DNA from: Geobacter sp.
Lineage (GTDB): Bacteria; Desulfobacterota; Desulfuromonadia; Geobacterales; Geobacteraceae
NCBI GenBank assembly: GCA_003857395.1
Contig: RPRC01000259.1
Coordinates: forward strand, 1 to 7,960
DNA length: 7,960 nucleotides
Direction of reading: 5' to 3'
Both the position numbers and the translations under genes were made by a program. How positions within the stretch are numbered: position 1 is the stretch's first letter; every line of letters starts with the position of its first letter. Below the pieces are notes generated by a model. That model did not search any database and was not told the DNA's origin. It was given only the letters and a program-made list of their open reading frames with translations. Shown in pieces: positions 5,669 to 7,960 of the stretch.

Positions 5669-7960
5669 ATGGTGATGAAAGAGTTAGCCAAGGCATATGA
5701 ACCAAAGGTGGTTGAGGAAAAGTGGTATCGGGAGTGGGAGGATGCAGGCTGTTTCCACGCTCAGGTCCCTTCGGATAAAGAGTCGTACAGTATCGTCATC
5801 CCACCCCCTAATATTACTGGCGTGCTCCACATGGGGCATGCTCTTAACAACACCCTGCAGGATATTCTGTGTCGCTGGAAAAGGATGTCCGGGTGCAATG
5901 TCCTCTGGATGCCGGGTACTGATCATGCGGGAATTGCAACCCAGAACGTGGTCGAAAGACAACTTGCCGCCGAGGGTACAAGCCGGCATGAGATTGGTCG
6001 GGAAGCCTTCATCGAGCGTGTCTGGAAGTGGAAGGCCGAGTCGGGCGGACAAATTATCGGCCAACTGAAACGCCTGGGAGCATCCTGTGATTGGGAGCGG
6101 GAACGCTTTACCATGGATGAGGGCCTTTCGACCTCTGTACGTGAGGTCTTCGTGCGTCTCTACGAAGAGGGCTTGATCTACCGTGATAACCGTCTCATCA
6201 ACTGGTGTCCCCGCTGCCATACCGCCCTTTCCGACATTGAAGTAGAACATGAAGAACAGAAGGGCAGTCTCTGGTATCTCCGCTATCCGGTGGTCGATTC
6301 CGATATCTGCCTGGTCGTGGCCACGACCCGTCCCGAAACCATGCTCGGCGATACCGCCGTTGCCGTCAATCCGGCTGATAAGCGCTATCGGCACCTGATC
6401 GGCGGCTACGTTACGCTGCCCTTGGTGAACCGGCGGATCCCCATAATCGGTGATGAATATGTGGATATGGAGTTCGGTACCGGCTGTGTGAAAATCACTC
6501 CGGCCCACGATTTCAATGACTTCGAGGTTGGAAAGCGGCACAATCTTGACCGGATCAATGTCTTTGACGAGTCGGGTATCATCAACGCCGCCGGACATCA
6601 GTACGAAGGCCTTGACCGGTTTGCCGCCCGGAAAAAGATTGTCGCGGAACTGGAGGAGCGGGGCTTCCTGGAAAAGATCACCGACCATGCCCTTTCCGTG
6701 GGTGGTTGTTACCGCTGCAAGACGGTTGTTGAACCGTATATGTCACTGCAATGGTACGTTCAGGTTGCACCTCTTGCGGAAAAGGCCCTTTTTGCCGTGC
6801 GGAATGGCACGACGCGAATCGTTCCGGCTCAATGGGAAAACACCTATTACGAGTGGATGGAAAATATCAGGGACTGGTGCATTTCCCGGCAGATCTGGTG
6901 GGGGCACCGCATCCCTGCCTGGTATTGCGATCACTGCAAGGAAATAACCGTTTCAAAGACCGACCCGACCACTTGCGCCCACTGCGGAAGCGACGAAATC
7001 CGCCAGGAAACCGATGTCCTCGATACCTGGTTTTCCTCGGCGCTCTGGCCGTTTTCCACCATGGGCTGGCCGGAACGTACCGAGGAGCTTGCTGCTTTCT
7101 ATCCAACCGCGTGCCTGGTGACAGGTTTCGATATTCTCTTTTTCTGGGTAGCCCGCATGATGATGATGGGTATTCATTTCATGGGTGAAGTTCCGTTCCG
7201 GGATGTTTATATCCATGCCCTCGTGCGGGATGCGCAGGGTCAGAAAATGAGCAAATCACGGGGTAACGTAATTGATCCCCTGGTGATCATCGACCAATAT
7301 GGAGCCGATGCCTTCCGTTTTACCCTTGCGGCTTTTGCTGCCCAGGGAAGGGATGTGAAGCTTGCGGAGGAGCGAATTGCCGGCTACCGGAACTTTGCCA
7401 ACAAGATCTGGAATGCCTCGCGATTCGCCTTTATGAACCTGGAAGACTTCGACCCTGATGCGGTTGACTGGAAGGACCTTGAGCTTTCCAATGCTGACCG
7501 CTGGATTCTCTGCCGTTTGAACGAAGCGGCCAGCGAGGTGGACGACGCCCTGTCCGGTTACCGCTTCAATGAGGCGGCCTCTTCTCTCTATCGTTTTACC
7601 TGGAGTGAATTCTGCGACTGGTACATCGAACTGATAAAAGATGACCTCTATAAAGGTGATGCCGCTCGGAAGAGCACCGCACAGTATGTTCTCTGGACGG
7701 TTTTGGAGAGCCTGCTGCGTCTTCTCCATCCCTTTATGCCCTTTATGACAGAGGAGATCTGGCAGAGCCTTCCGGGAAAACGTCCGACTTCATCGATCAT
7801 GAAGGCTTCCTATCCTCGGCCGGTACCTGAGTGGCAGTATACTGAAGGTGCCGAAGAAATGGAGCTGGTGATGGAGGTTATCCGTGGCATCCGCAACATC
7901 AGGGGTGAGGTGGAAGTGCCGCCGAGCCGTGAGATTGCGGTGATCCTCGATTGTGGCAGC
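5669..7960 (+). CDS. valS: Valyl-tRNA synthetase, N-terminal ~764 residues (3' end lies outside the window)
   Basis: ValS charges tRNA-Val with valine in the cytoplasm and hydrolyses mischarged Thr-tRNA-Val. The visible class I signatures are HMGH (54-57) in PPPNITGVLHMGHALN and KMSKS (526-530). The editing domain (CP1) shows TTRPETMLGDTAVAVNP (starting at T219). WCPRC (179-183) and a second Cys pair set, C420/C423 and C436/C439, look like zinc-binding knuckles. WFSSALWPFSTMGWP is typical of ValS, and the anticodon-binding domain appears in YRFNEAASSLYRFTWSEFCDWY. The open frame reaches the window edge; a full protein is about 880 residues, so the C-terminal coiled coil is missing. ATG 5669 (MVMKELAKAYEP) is preferred: AGAGG (5654-5658) lies 10 bases upstream, whereas ATG 5660 would leave only one base and ATG 5675 would be too far. 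A terminator precedes it, so it is probably a separate transcription unit. Confidence 0.97.
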   Translation, partial: MVMKELAKAYEPKVVEEKWYREWEDAGCFHAQVPSDKESYSIVIPPPNITGVLHMGHALNNTLQDILCRWKRMSGCNVLWMPGTDHAGIATQNVVERQLAAEGTSRHEIGREAFIERVWKWKAESGGQIIGQLKRLGASCDWERERFTMDEGLSTSVREVFVRLYEEGLIYRDNRLINWCPRCHTALSDIEVEHEEQKGSLWYLRYPVVDSDICLVVATTRPETMLGDTAVAVNPADKRYRHLIGGYVTLPLVNRRIPIIGDEYVDMEFGTGCVKITPAHDFNDFEVGKRHNLDRINVFDESGIINAAGHQYEGLDRFAARKKIVAELEERGFLEKITDHALSVGGCYRCKTVVEPYMSLQWYVQVAPLAEKALFAVRNGTTRIVPAQWENTYYEWMENIRDWCISRQIWWGHRIPAWYCDHCKEITVSKTDPTTCAHCGSDEIRQETDVLDTWFSSALWPFSTMGWPERTEELAAFYPTACLVTGFDILFFWVARMMMMGIHFMGEVPFRDVYIHALVRDAQGQKMSKSRGNVIDPLVIIDQYGADAFRFTLAAFAAQGRDVKLAEERIAGYRNFANKIWNASRFAFMNLEDFDPDAVDWKDLELSNADRWILCRLNEAASEVDDALSGYRFNEAASSLYRFTWSEFCDWYIELIKDDLYKGDAARKSTAQYVLWTVLESLLRLLHPFMPFMTEEIWQSLPGKRPTSSIMKASYPRPVPEWQYTEGAEEMELVMEVIRGIRNIRGEVEVPPSREIAVILDCGS

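Noticed and set aside
5684..6688. Long open frame (334 codons) on the minus strand
   Set aside because: It lies wholly antisense to valS, whose motifs are unmistakable; the translation shows no recognisable domain and looks like a codon-bias shadow.

Overview
The window carries six co-directional (+ strand) protein-coding genes and no mobile elements, CRISPR arrays or RNA genes that I can recognise. In order: the 3' third of secA, a complete argJ, a small exported DUF2914 protein, an exported serine beta-lactamase-like hydrolase, a receiver-domain protein with a long acidic tail, and the first ~764 codons of valS, which runs off the right edge. Gene content and order (secA-argJ ... receiver protein-valS), the protein sequences and moderately GC-rich DNA suggest a Desulfuromonadota bacterium of the Geobacter/Geotalea group. 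That assignment rests on remembered gene order and protein style, not on a search.

Layout: 1-933 is secA, ending in its zinc-binding SEC-C tail. A 124-base spacer leads to argJ (start chosen at 1058), an arginine-biosynthesis enzyme with its self-cleavage motif intact. After a 60-base gap with a weak terminator-like hairpin come two short-spaced genes, both with signal peptides: the DUF2914 protein (2300-2704) and the serine hydrolase (2745-3923), probably co-transcribed. A plausible sigma70-type promoter (3929-3958) directly follows the hydrolase stop and would drive the receiver protein (4040-5425), which ends at a strong intrinsic terminator (5467-5490). valS (from 5669) follows a leader that contains nested inverted repeats and a possible promoter.

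Functionally this is mostly housekeeping: protein export, arginine synthesis and tRNA charging. Two less-characterised pieces sit inside it. One is a pair of envelope or periplasmic proteins (DUF2914 plus a beta-lactamase-fold hydrolase). The other is a receiver protein with no DNA-binding domain, an atypical switch residue, a roughly 290-residue acidic linker and a conserved-looking C-terminal helical segment. I found no clear previously undescribed multi-gene system. The receiver protein, the envelope pair and two leader-RNA structures deserve the closest second look.
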